14,728 nucleotides of DNA from DAOTTI01 sp034437795 (GCA_034437795.1 DAOTTI010000031.1:1-14728), one strand, 5' to 3'; shown: positions 6,414 through 13,022, counted from the stretch's first letter. Made by a program: numbers and translations. Notes: a model not told the origin generated them from the sequence alone.

Positions 6414-8350
6414 TCCAGAGTGGCCAGGGCGGGCCGGCGCCTGCCGGCCGGCGATGGTTTGTGCGGGCCACCGGCGCGGCCGTGGCCACGCCGGGGCAGA
6501 GCGGGCCGGCCCCGGCTCGCCCGCGGGACGCCGCTGATGACGAGGACGAGGTCCTGGGCAAGGCCTACGATCCGCGCATCGTCCGGCGCACCTGGAGCTA
6601 CGTCCGCCCTCATCAGGCCAAGATGCTGGCCGCCCTGGGCTTGATGCTGTGCATCGCCACCGCCAACCTGCTCCAGCCCTATCTGGTCAAGCTGGCCATC
6701 GACGTGGCCATCCAGAACGCCGATCTCGGCCTGCTCACCCTGGCGGCGCTGGCCTACGTCGGTACGGCCCTGGTCATCTGGCTCGCCACCTATGGCCAGA
6801 GCTACCTCATGAGCTGGGTCGGACAGAGCGTCCTGTTCGCCATGCGCCGCGAGCTGTTTGTCCATCTCCAGCGCCTGTCCTTCAGCTTCTACGACCGCAT
6901 GGAGGCAGGGCGGATCATGTCCCGCATGACCGGCGACGTGAGCGCCCTCAACGACTTTCTGACCAGCGGTATCGTCGCCATCGCCAGCGACTTCTTCGTG
7001 CTGATCGGCATCGTCGTGATCATGTTCACGCTCAACTGGCAGCTGGCCCTGCTGACCATGGGCGTCGTGCCGGTCATTGCCATCGCCACGCACGTCTATC
7101 GCTCGCGGTCGCGGCAGCTCTACCGCGAGGTCCGCCAGCAGAACGCCATCGTCACCGGCCATCTGGCCGAGAACATCTCCAGCGTGCGCGTGGTGCAGGC
7201 CTTCGCCCGCGAAGACGTGAACCTGCGCCAGTTCGAGCGGGTCAACCGCGAGAACCTGCGGCGCCTGCTCCGCGCCGCCGCGTTCTCCGCCGGCTTCAAT
7301 CCCGTGATCACGCTCATCAGCACGCTGGCCACCGTGATCATCATCGCCTTTGGCGGGCAGCGCGTCCTGGAGGGCGCCCTCACCATCGGGGGCCTCTACG
7401 CCTTCCTGGCCTACACCGGGCGCTTCTTCGAGCCCATCAACGATCTCTCGTCCAAGTACAACTCGATGCAGGCCGCCATGGCCGGCGGCGAGCGCGTCTA
7501 TGAGCTGCTGGACACGCCCCCTGCCGTGCAGGACAAGCCGGGGGCCCGCGATCTGCCCCCGATCACCGGGCACGTCGTCTTCGATCAGGTGGTCTTCGAG
7601 TACGTCCCCGGCATCCCCGTGCTGAAGGGCGTCTCCTTCCAGGCGGCGCCGGGCGACATCGTGGCCCTGGTCGGCCACACCGGCGCCGGCAAGAGCTCCA
7701 TCATCAACATCCTGCTGCGCTTCTATGACATCAAGAGCGGCTCGATCACCATCGATGGCTACGACATCCGCGACGTGACCGCCCACAGCCTGCGCCGCCA
7801 GGTGGGCCTCGTGCTGCAAGAGCCGTTCCTCTTCTCCGGCACGATCCGCGAGAACATCCGCTATGGCAAGCTCGACGCCACCGAACCGGAGATCGTGGCC
7901 GCGGCCAAGGCGGTGAACCTGCACGAGTTCGTGGAGTCGCTCCCCTTCGGCTACGACACCGAGGTGCACGAGCGCGGCTCGACCCTTTCCCAGGGGCAGC
8001 GCCAGCTGCTCTCTTTTGCGCGGGCGCTGATCGCGGACCCCCGCATCCTTATCCTGGACGAGGCCACGTCGTCCGTGGACACGACCACGGAGAAGCTCAT
8101 CCAGCAGGCGCTGCAGGTGCTGATGCGGGGCCGGACCAGCTTCGTCATTGCCCACCGCCTGTCCACGATCAAGGCCGCCACGCAGATCCTCGTCCTCAGC
8201 CATGGCGAGATCATCGAGCGAGGCACGCACGAAGAGCTGCTCAAGCGCCGCGGCTACTACTACAATCTCTACTCCATGCAGTTCCGCTCGCAGGAGCTGG
8301 GCCTGCGCCGCGACCTTGTCGAAGACGAGGCGCCCATGCTCTCACGCTAA
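6410..8350 (+). CDS. Heterodimeric ABC exporter, catalytic-site half (TM288-like)
   Basis: 646 residues. A Pro/Gly/Ala-rich N-terminal tail of about 50 residues precedes the six-helix domain (about 60-370) and the NBD: A-loop Tyr398, Walker A GHTGAGKSS (422-430), Q-loop Q470, Walker B ILILD (546-550) with the catalytic E551, D-loop SSVD, and switch His H582 (VIAHRL). The signature is LSQGQ (526-530), not LSGGQ. This complements the upstream half: the competent ATP site pairs this subunit's Walker motifs with the partner's LSGGQ, and the degenerate site pairs the partner's altered Walker B/H-loop with LSQGQ. The ATG overlaps the partner's stop (ATGA 6410-6413) and has AAGGAG 11 bp upstream, consistent with coupled, equimolar synthesis. 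REP-like repeat copy A follows directly after the TAA. Confidence 0.94.
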   Translation: MIQSGQGGPAPAGRRWFVRATGAAVATPGQSGPAPARPRDAADDEDEVLGKAYDPRIVRRTWSYVRPHQAKMLAALGLMLCIATANLLQPYLVKLAIDVAIQNADLGLLTLAALAYVGTALVIWLATYGQSYLMSWVGQSVLFAMRRELFVHLQRLSFSFYDRMEAGRIMSRMTGDVSALNDFLTSGIVAIASDFFVLIGIVVIMFTLNWQLALLTMGVVPVIAIATHVYRSRSRQLYREVRQQNAIVTGHLAENISSVRVVQAFAREDVNLRQFERVNRENLRRLLRAAAFSAGFNPVITLISTLATVIIIAFGGQRVLEGALTIGGLYAFLAYTGRFFEPINDLSSKYNSMQAAMAGGERVYELLDTPPAVQDKPGARDLPPITGHVVFDQVVFEYVPGIPVLKGVSFQAAPGDIVALVGHTGAGKSSIINILLRFYDIKSGSITIDGYDIRDVTAHSLRRQVGLVLQEPFLFSGTIRENIRYGKLDATEPEIVAAAKAVNLHEFVESLPFGYDTEVHERGSTLSQGQRQLLSFARALIADPRILILDEATSSVDTTTEKLIQQALQVLMRGRTSFVIAHRLSTIKAATQILVLSHGEIIERGTHEELLKRRGYYYNLYSMQFRSQELGLRRDLVEDEAPMLSR

Positions 8351-8356
8351 GCCCGC

Positions 8357-8400
8357 AGGAACCCCCTCTCCCACAGCGAGAGGGTTACGGTGAGGGCTCC
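8357..8400 (+). repeat. REP-like palindromic repeat, copy A (possible terminator of the ABC operon)
   Basis: Begins 6 bp after the exporter stop. A 7-bp stem CCCTCTC (8364-8370) / GAGAGGG (8378-8384) is followed by GGTGAGGGCTCC, shared with copies B and C. There is no T-tract, so if it terminates transcription it does so weakly or by a factor-dependent route. Confidence 0.75.
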
Positions 8401-8451
8401 ACTGGTGAGCCATCATCCAGAACGGCGGGCGTAGCCGGCTTCTTCGCGCTG

Positions 8452-8466
8452 CCGTCCGTCGGACGG
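8452..8466. promoter_or_regulatory. 15-bp palindrome upstream of the two-helix protein gene, candidate operator
   Basis: CCGTCCG-T-CGGACGG is a perfect 7+1+7 inverted repeat, 22 bp before the GTG start at 8489. It could be an operator, or a hairpin at the 5' end of the mRNA just ahead of the ribosome site. No -10 box is obvious around it. Confidence 0.35.
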
Positions 8467-8476
8467 GTTGGATGAG

Positions 8477-8481
8477 AAGGG
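8477..8481 (+). promoter_or_regulatory. Ribosome binding site deciding the GTG start at 8489
   Basis: AAGGG, within GAGAAGGG, lies 7 bp before GTG 8489. The other in-frame candidates (TTG 8468, ATG 8516, ATG 8525) have no comparable match. Confidence 0.6.
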
Positions 8482-8488
8482 CGGGCAC

Positions 8489-9208
8489 GTGGCGGATGCG
8501 CCATCAAGACACACCATGAGAGCTATGGCACGCAAAGCGGGGGGGCTCTGGATGGTAGCGGCGCTCGCGCTCCTGGCGCTTGGGCTCTGGCTGCGCCCCG
8601 GCATGCTGCCGGCGGAGCGAGGGGCTGCCGCCGGCCGGCCGGCCCCGCCTGTGGACCGGCCGCGGATCCAGGGCGCTGAGCTGCGCCTGGCCACCAGCCC
8701 CGCACCGGGCGTCTGGGCCGAGCTGAAGGTCATCCTGGATAATCCCTTGCCGGCGGGGCCGCTCGGGCCGGCCACGACCGTTCTGCTCGTGCCCGCCACG
8801 GTGCTTGAGGACTTCGCCATCCGCTCGACCGAGCCACCCCTACTCGGCGCGCCCCGCCGGCGGGCCGACGGGCGGTACGCCCTGCTCTTCCCCGCGCCTC
8901 TGGCGCAGACCCTGACCTGGTATCGCGTGCACCTGACGCTCCGCACCGGCACGCCCCGTCCGGTGCGCGTCGCCGTCCTTTTGGATCGACCGCTCTTGGA
9001 GACCCGCCCCGTCCGCCCCGAGGTCATCTACGCCGACCGCGAGGCCGATCCGTTCGGCGTCGTGCCCGAGCCCCTGGTGGGCTGGCTCCCCGGACAGTCG
9101 GCTGGAGCCTTTCGCCTCCTGCTGGCGTATGCCGCGGGGCTGGCCGTCATCGTGGTGGCCGGCTGCCTGGCCGCCTTCGGCGCGCTGCGGTCCCAGCCGC
9201 CGGCGTAG
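8489..9208 (+). CDS. Membrane-anchored protein of unknown function, two transmembrane segments
   Basis: 239 residues from GTG 8489. A positively charged N-terminus (RAMARKAGG) leads into a hydrophobic segment (about 20-37, LWMVAALALLALGLWL), which acts as signal anchor or signal peptide. A soluble region of about 165 residues, rich in predicted beta strands and Pro, follows (for example AELKVILDN, TTVLLVPATVL, WYRVHLTLRTG), and then a second hydrophobic helix near the C-terminus (about 209-230, RLLLAYAAGLAVIVVAGCLAAFGAL). The likely topology is a short inside N-terminus, an outside beta-sandwich-like domain, and a short inside tail. There are no catalytic or cysteine motifs and I do not recognise the family. 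It stands alone between repeat copy A and a 413-bp gap, so neighbours give no clue. The start could instead be ATG 8516 or 8525. Confidence 0.7.
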   Translation: MADAPSRHTMRAMARKAGGLWMVAALALLALGLWLRPGMLPAERGAAAGRPAPPVDRPRIQGAELRLATSPAPGVWAELKVILDNPLPAGPLGPATTVLLVPATVLEDFAIRSTEPPLLGAPRRRADGRYALLFPAPLAQTLTWYRVHLTLRTGTPRPVRVAVLLDRPLLETRPVRPEVIYADREADPFGVVPEPLVGWLPGQSAGAFRLLLAYAAGLAVIVVAGCLAAFGALRSQPPA

Positions 9209-9274
9209 ACCCCGTGCGAGTGGCCCGTCCGGCAGCCCCGCGCGTCCCTCTGCCGGAGGCCTGTCGAAGATGTG

Positions 9275-9291
9275 CAGGCGCCGCGCGCCTG
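9275..9291 (+). terminator. GC hairpin, candidate terminator of the two-helix protein gene
   Basis: CAGGCGC, loop CGC, GCGCCTG: a perfect 7-bp stem with a 3-nt loop, 66 bp after the stop at 9208. It is followed by GGGG rather than a T-tract, so intrinsic termination is doubtful. Confidence 0.3.
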
Positions 9292-9606
9292 GGGGCGGTA
9301 CCAGGTAGGCATTTGGTCCATTAGACTTTCCATTCAGCCCCCCGTCAGAGTAGACTCTTGCTACCGAATCGTTACCAGCTACGAGTGCCGGTTACGGAGC
9401 GAAGGCGAGCTGCGGCACATGATGTGCACAAGGCCGCGGGCGATTGTTGATCGCGGTGTCCTAGCCGGAGGGGGCGCCGGCGTCCGGGGGACCACAGTTG
9501 GCAGCACCCGCGCTGGCGCCGGCCGGCATCTCTCAGAGAGCCCGCTTGATTAGGACGAGTGGCAGCAATGGGCGCGCAGGGAGAACGACTGGTCCAGCCG
9601 AGGACA

Positions 9607-9612
9607 AGGGAG
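9607..9612 (+). promoter_or_regulatory. Ribosome binding site deciding the GTG start at 9622
   Basis: AGGGAG lies 9 bp before GTG 9622, and the receiver fold begins at once after that codon (SRILIVDDD). The upstream in-frame GTG 9559 and ATG 9568 would add 18-21 residues that no receiver domain needs. Confidence 0.65.
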
Positions 9613-9621
9613 AAGCAGCGA

Positions 9622-9996
9622 GTGAGCCGCATCCTGATCGTTGACGACGACCCCACGATTGTGCAGATGCTCTCGGACGTGCTCCACGACGAGGGCTATG
9701 AGGTCGCCACGGCGACCCAGAGCCTGCGCGCCTTCGATCGGGCCAAGGAAGCGCAGCCCGATCTGATCCTGATGGACATCATGATGCCCTACCTCGACGG
9801 GCTGGATCAGATCAAGCTCTTCTCCCTTGACGACGATCTCAAGGACGTGCCGATCATCGTCATCACCGCCAAGGCTCACGCCCTGGACGGCATCCAGGAC
9901 CTGCGGGCCCTGCGCATCGTGGACTACCTCTACAAGCCGTTCGAGATCTCCATCCTGCTGGAGAAGATCCGTAACGCGCTCGCCGCCCGCCGGTAG
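9622..9996 (+). CDS. Stand-alone response-regulator receiver (CheY-like) protein
   Basis: 124 residues from GTG 9622, a single receiver domain with every key residue present. The acidic pocket is D8-D9 (ILIVDDD), the phosphoacceptor is D52 in LMDIMMP, the signalling Thr is T82 (IIVITAK) and the invariant Lys is K105 (YKPFE). There is no DNA-binding or enzymatic output domain, so it must act by protein contact, as in a phosphorelay or as a CheY/Spo0F-type messenger. No histidine kinase is in the window, so it is an orphan. It is alone on its strand after a long non-coding stretch, and it converges with the small membrane protein gene that follows. Confidence 0.92.
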   Translation: MSRILIVDDDPTIVQMLSDVLHDEGYEVATATQSLRAFDRAKEAQPDLILMDIMMPYLDGLDQIKLFSLDDDLKDVPIIVITAKAHALDGIQDLRALRIVDYLYKPFEISILLEKIRNALAARR

Positions 9997-10126
9997 CGCC
10001 AGGCGCGCTGTCCCTGCTCGGAACCGCGTCGCTAACCTGCACTATTCACGAGCGGAGCCCTCACCCTACCCCTCTCCCTTTGGGAGACGGAACTCCTCGC
10101 GGGGCGCGAACAATCCAGACCAAGCG
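9997..10126. other. Convergent intergenic region
   Basis: 130 bp between two convergent genes. A weak 5-bp hairpin (AGCGC, loop CAGGC, GCGCT; 9995-10009) begins at the stop of the receiver gene, and REP-like copy B occupies 10054-10096. Either could end transcription from one or both sides. Confidence 0.4.
10054..10096 (-). repeat. REP-like palindromic repeat, copy B
   Basis: In reverse orientation it reads GGAGTTCCG, stem TCTCCC-AAA-GGGAGA, then GGGTGAGGGCTCC, matching copies A and C. It sits between convergent genes, a usual place for REP elements. Confidence 0.75.
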
Positions 10127-10474
10127 TCAGGAGGCTCGCCGTAGGCGGCGCTCCCGCGCCGCCACGACCTCCACCAGCGCCACGGCGGTGATACCCAGCA
10201 GCATGTGAAGGATCACCACCGGCAGCCCGCCCCAGGCGCCCAGGCGGAGGCCGAGGCCGACGGCGAGCGGCGCCAGGGGGAACCACCGCGCGAGAGCGCG
10301 CATCCGGCTGGGCGGCGCGCCCGGCGCCGGCCGCAGGAGCGCGGCGGCCAGGACCACAATCACGGCGCCGAGGCCCAGATGCGTATCGCCCAGGGCGGCG
10401 CGGGGCCCCGCGCCGAGAAACAGCAGGATCCCCAGCAGCACCTGCACGTACAGCGCAATCCGCAGCGGCCACAT
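10127..10474 (-). CDS. Small four-helix membrane protein of unknown function
   Basis: 115 residues. ATG 10474 is preceded by AAGGA at 8 bp spacing. There are four hydrophobic segments: about 5-22, 31-48, 65-82 and 84-102. Two of them contain a similar His motif: H32 in THLGLGAV and H90 in LHMLLGITAV. Paired His-x-x-x-Gly helices of this kind occur in haem-binding four-helix membrane proteins, and YVQVLLGILL resembles the first helix of CtaA-type haem A synthases, so a haem or redox role is possible. That is a weak inference; the protein may simply be a structural membrane protein. The tail is Arg-rich (RERRLRRAS), suggesting a cytoplasmic C-terminus. It is isolated, with repeat copies on both sides, and I do not recognise a named family. 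Confidence 0.7.
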   Translation of the reverse strand: MWPLRIALYVQVLLGILLFLGAGPRAALGDTHLGLGAVIVVLAAALLRPAPGAPPSRMRALARWFPLAPLAVGLGLRLGAWGGLPVVILHMLLGITAVALVEVVAARERRLRRAS

Positions 10475-10594
10475 CTCCAGTGTCCTTCACGGTCCTTCAG
10501 GGCAGAGATCCTTTACCCGTCTGCGCCGGTCGTTTCGTGTCGTTGCGTCCGCGCGTCTTGCGCTGGCGGGCCCAGCTCCTTCACGGCCAGCGAA

Positions 10595-10630
10595 GAGTTC
10601 CCGCTCCCTGTGGGAGGGGGCGAGGGCTCC
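10595..10630 (+). repeat. REP-like palindromic repeat, copy C
   Basis: GAGTTCCCG, stem CTCCC-TGT-GGGAG, then GGGCGAGGGCTCC. It is shorter than A and B, lacking their middle GTTAC/GTAGG part. It lies 25 bp past the end of the FAD oxidase gene, between two minus-strand genes. Confidence 0.7.
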
Positions 10631-10654
10631 AGGTCACGTATCGGTAGCGTCGCC

Positions 10655-11878
10655 CTATACCGAGAGGAACCCGCGCTGCTTGAGGTCATCGGTCAGGTAG
10701 CGGGCAAAGGCCAGCGATGACGTCAGGCCGGGCGAGACGGCGTTCAAGATGTGCGCCGCTCCCCCTTGCACCTCCAGCAGGAAGTCCTCCACCAGCTCGC
10801 CGTTCTCATCCACTAGCTGGGCGCGGATCCCCGCCGGTGGCCCGGGCGCCAGGTCCTCCGGCTCGATCCCCTTCACCAGGCGCGCCGCCTCAGCGGCGAA
10901 GCGCTTGGCGGACAGGCTCCGCTCGATCTCGACCGCCGCCAGCCGGAGCACCTCCGGCCGGCGCATCAGGCGCCAGAAGTGGCGCAGGCGCACCATCTCC
11001 GCCACGTCCTTCCACTGCACCTTCCAGAAGGAGTAAGCCTCCCGCCCCAGCGCCAGCATCGCGTTCGGTCCCAGCATCACCCCTCCGTGCACGCGCCGCG
11101 TGACGTGTACTCCCAGGAAGGGAAAGTGCGGGTCGGGCGTGGGGTACACCATCGAGTTGATCAGGTCGTCCTTGCCCCGTACGCTCCAGTACCGCCCGCG
11201 GAAGGGCACGATCCGGTACGGACCGTCCCAGCCGAACAGGCGCGCCACATGGTCCACGTGCACGCCGGCTGCGTTGATCACACGCGCGGCGTCGAGTAGC
11301 GTGCCATCCGCCAGCCGCAGGCGGTACCCGCCCGTGATCGGCTCCGCCCCTTCGAGACGCGCCTTGAACCGGAAGACGACCCCCGCCGACTCCGCCTCAC
11401 GCCACAGGGCGCGGACATAGGCGTAGGAGTCGAAGATAGCGCCGGTTGGGGCGTGCAGCACCAGCCGCACCCCATCGGCCAGGTTCGGCTCCAGCCGCCG
11501 CGCCTCGTCCAGCGAGAGGAGCCGGATGCCGGGCACGCCATTCTGCTGCCCCTGCTCGAGCAGCAGGCGCAGCCGGTCCGCCTCAGCCGCGCTGAGCGCG
11601 CAGACCACCGTGCCCACGTCCTTAAAGGCGACGTTTCGCTCGCGGCAGAACTCTCGCAGCAGGCGGTTGCCCTCCACACACAGGCGCGCCTTGAGCGTGC
11701 CGGGCGCCGGATTAAAGCCCGCGTGGCAGACCCCGCTGTTCCGGCTGGACTGGTGCATGCCCGGGCCTGCCTCCGCCTCCAGCACCGCCACCCGTAGTGA
11801 TGGGAGCTGCCTGGCTAGCTCCCGAGCTAGGGCGCAGCCAATCGCGCCGGCACCGACAATCGCAACGTCGTAGTCCAT
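10655..11878 (-). CDS. lhgO: L-2-hydroxyglutarate oxidase-type FAD-dependent oxidoreductase
   Basis: 407 residues, DAO-family fold. The FAD dinucleotide motif GAGAIG is at 9-14. The family block HQSSRNSGVCHAGFNPAPG (about 42-60) is followed by GTLKARLCVEGN. The C-terminal substrate part has YPTPDPHFPFLGVHVTRR and GPNAMLALGREAY. These match L-2-hydroxyglutarate oxidases/dehydrogenases, which oxidise L-2-hydroxyglutarate to 2-oxoglutarate and pass electrons to quinones or oxygen. The product removes a side product of promiscuous malate or lactate dehydrogenases. The frame runs upstream of ATG 11878 into the divergent gene, but homology starts at MDYDVAIVG. A -10-like TACCAT sits 8 bp before that ATG and no ribosome site is present, so the transcript may be leaderless. 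It is divergent from, and 42 bp away from, the E1-alpha gene. A related 2-hydroxyacid substrate cannot be excluded. Confidence 0.87.
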   Translation of the reverse strand: MDYDVAIVGAGAIGCALARELARQLPSLRVAVLEAEAGPGMHQSSRNSGVCHAGFNPAPGTLKARLCVEGNRLLREFCRERNVAFKDVGTVVCALSAAEADRLRLLLEQGQQNGVPGIRLLSLDEARRLEPNLADGVRLVLHAPTGAIFDSYAYVRALWREAESAGVVFRFKARLEGAEPITGGYRLRLADGTLLDAARVINAAGVHVDHVARLFGWDGPYRIVPFRGRYWSVRGKDDLINSMVYPTPDPHFPFLGVHVTRRVHGGVMLGPNAMLALGREAYSFWKVQWKDVAEMVRLRHFWRLMRRPEVLRLAAVEIERSLSAKRFAAEAARLVKGIEPEDLAPGPPAGIRAQLVDENGELVEDFLLEVQGGAAHILNAVSPGLTSSLAFARYLTDDLKQRGFLSV

Positions 11879-11886
11879 CGCGGATG

Positions 11887-11892
11887 ATGGTA
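11887..11892 (-). promoter_or_regulatory. Candidate -10 box for the FAD oxidase gene
   Basis: TACCAT on the minus strand, 8 bp before ATG 11878, placing the transcript start at or next to the start codon. The -35 position (11910-11915, CAACTA) is weak and overlaps the opposite promoter's -10. Confidence 0.35.
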
Positions 11893-11907
11893 GCGCCTTC
11901 GGTTGGC

Positions 11908-11913
11908 TATAGT
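11908..11913 (+). promoter_or_regulatory. Candidate -10 box for a leaderless E1-alpha transcript
   Basis: TATAGT is followed by 7 bp and then ATG 11921, the spacing expected if transcription starts at the start codon. No Shine-Dalgarno sequence precedes the ATG. The core CTATAG (11907-11912) is palindromic, so it could also be read as a -10 on the minus strand. Confidence 0.5.
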
Positions 11914-11920
11914 TGGCCTT

Positions 11921-12982
11921 ATGGCAGCGATGACGCAGCAGACGACCCAGGTCGTGCAGCCGGCCCCGACGGTGGACCGCCATGGGCTCACGGACGCGCA
12001 GCTCCTCGCGCTGTTCCGGACCATGCTCCGTATCCGGCGCTTCGAGGAGCGGGTCAAGGAGCTCTTCCTGGAGGCCCGCCTCTACGGCAGCGTGCACCTC
12101 TATATCGGCGAGGAAGCGGTCGCGACCGGCGCCTGCGCCGCCCTGGAGGAGGGCGACGTCATCTCCAGCACCCACCGCGGCCATGGCCATTGCATCGCCA
12201 AGGGGCTGGAGCTGGGGCCGATGATGGCCGAGCTCATGGGTAAGGCCACCGGCTATTGCAAGGGGAAAGGCGGCAGCATGCACATCGCCTCGCTCGACCA
12301 CGGCATGCTGGGCGCCAATGGCATCGTCGCCGCTGGCATTCCCATCTCCACCGGCGCCGCGCTCGGCTTCTGGATCCGCGGCTCCAAGCAGGTGGCCCTC
12401 TGCTTTTTCGGCGATGGCGGCGCCAACCACGGCGCCTTCCACGAGGGCATCAACCTGGCTGCGGTGCTCAAGCTCCCCGTCGTCTTCGTCTGCGAGAACA
12501 ACCAGTACGCCCAGTACCAGTCCGTCAAGCAGGACCTTCCCATCGAGAACGTCGCCGACCGCGCCGCCGCCTACGGCATCCCGGGCGTGATCGTCGACGG
12601 CTCCGACGTGCTGGCCGTCTACGCCGCCGTGAAGGAGGCGGTGGACCGCGCGCGGAACGGGCTGGGGCCGACCCTGATTGAAGCCAAGACCTACCGCTTC
12701 GAAGGCCACTTCCTGGGCGATCCCGAGCCGTACCGTACCAGAGACGAAGTGGCCCAGGCCCGCGCGTCCAAGGACCCCTTGCCACGCTTTGCTGCCGTCC
12801 TGCAGCAGCTGGGGATTGCAACGGCGGACGACCTGCGGCGCATCGACGACGAGGTCAAAGGGGAGGTGGAGCAGGCGGTCGCCTTTGGCGAGGCCAGCCC
12901 CGAGCCGGGCCCGGAGCTCCTGCTAGCGGACGTCTTCACGCGCGCCGACGTGGAAGGAAGAGATCTCCCAGGCGGGTACTGA
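11921..12982 (+). CDS. acoA: E1 alpha subunit, 2-oxoacid/acetoin dehydrogenase complex (thiamine diphosphate)
   Basis: 353 residues from ATG 11921 (the frame is open to TTG 11903, and ATG 11930 is also possible). The thiamine-diphosphate/Mg motif begins GDG at 164-166 (CFFGDGGANHG) and ends NN at 193-194 (VCENN), the usual spacing. Other E1-alpha landmarks are STHRGHGHCIAKG (about 83-95), KGKGGSMHI (about 114-122) and MLGANGIV. The enzyme decarboxylates a 2-oxoacid, or cleaves acetoin, and passes the acyl group with its beta partner to lipoyl-E2. The sequence style is closest to AcoA-type acetoin dehydrogenases, but pyruvate or branched-chain oxoacids remain possible, and the symbol is given on resemblance only. 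It is first in an operon with E1-beta (gap 40 bp) and E2. Confidence 0.92.
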   Translation: MAAMTQQTTQVVQPAPTVDRHGLTDAQLLALFRTMLRIRRFEERVKELFLEARLYGSVHLYIGEEAVATGACAALEEGDVISSTHRGHGHCIAKGLELGPMMAELMGKATGYCKGKGGSMHIASLDHGMLGANGIVAAGIPISTGAALGFWIRGSKQVALCFFGDGGANHGAFHEGINLAAVLKLPVVFVCENNQYAQYQSVKQDLPIENVADRAAAYGIPGVIVDGSDVLAVYAAVKEAVDRARNGLGPTLIEAKTYRFEGHFLGDPEPYRTRDEVAQARASKDPLPRFAAVLQQLGIATADDLRRIDDEVKGEVEQAVAFGEASPEPGPELLLADVFTRADVEGRDLPGGY

Positions 12983-13004
12983 GCAATGCATGAGCAGTGA
13001 AGAG

Positions 13005-13016
13005 GGAGGAGTGGAG
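13005..13016 (+). promoter_or_regulatory. Ribosome binding site deciding the E1-beta start at 13023
   Basis: GGAGGAGTGGAG contains AGGAG and GGAG matches 6-11 bp before ATG 13023. ATG 12990 lies upstream in frame but has no ribosome site, and it would place this purine run inside the coding region. Confidence 0.65.
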
Positions 13017-13022
13017 CAAGCT

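Larger units (their letters stand above)
9209..9621. other. 413-bp intergenic region with several short palindromes
   Basis: I find no credible coding frame. It holds a GC hairpin (9275-9291), an AT-richer patch (9310-9375) with TAGACT twice (9322-9327 and 9351-9356), the inverted repeat AGAGT-AG-ACTCT (9347-9358), the palindrome GCACAT-G-ATGTGC (9415-9427) and CTCTC-A-GAGAG (9530-9540). It must contain the promoter of the receiver-domain gene. The AT-richer patch is the best place for it, which would leave a leader of about 250 nt. Confidence 0.5.

Noticed and set aside
6356..8230. 624-codon open frame on the minus strand opposite the second ABC half
   Set aside because: It is a mirror of a codon-biased ABC gene whose motifs are unmistakable on the plus strand; the antisense product is a low-complexity Asp/His/Gly/Gln mix.
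9272..9553. 93-codon plus-strand frame in the gap before the receiver gene
   Set aside because: No ribosome site, no compositional sign of a protein, and it spans several palindromes; more likely non-coding.
11879..12709. N-terminal extension of the FAD oxidase frame by about 277 codons
   Set aside because: It would run antisense through most of the E1-alpha gene. The FAD motif begins right after ATG 11878 and matches the family's N-terminus.
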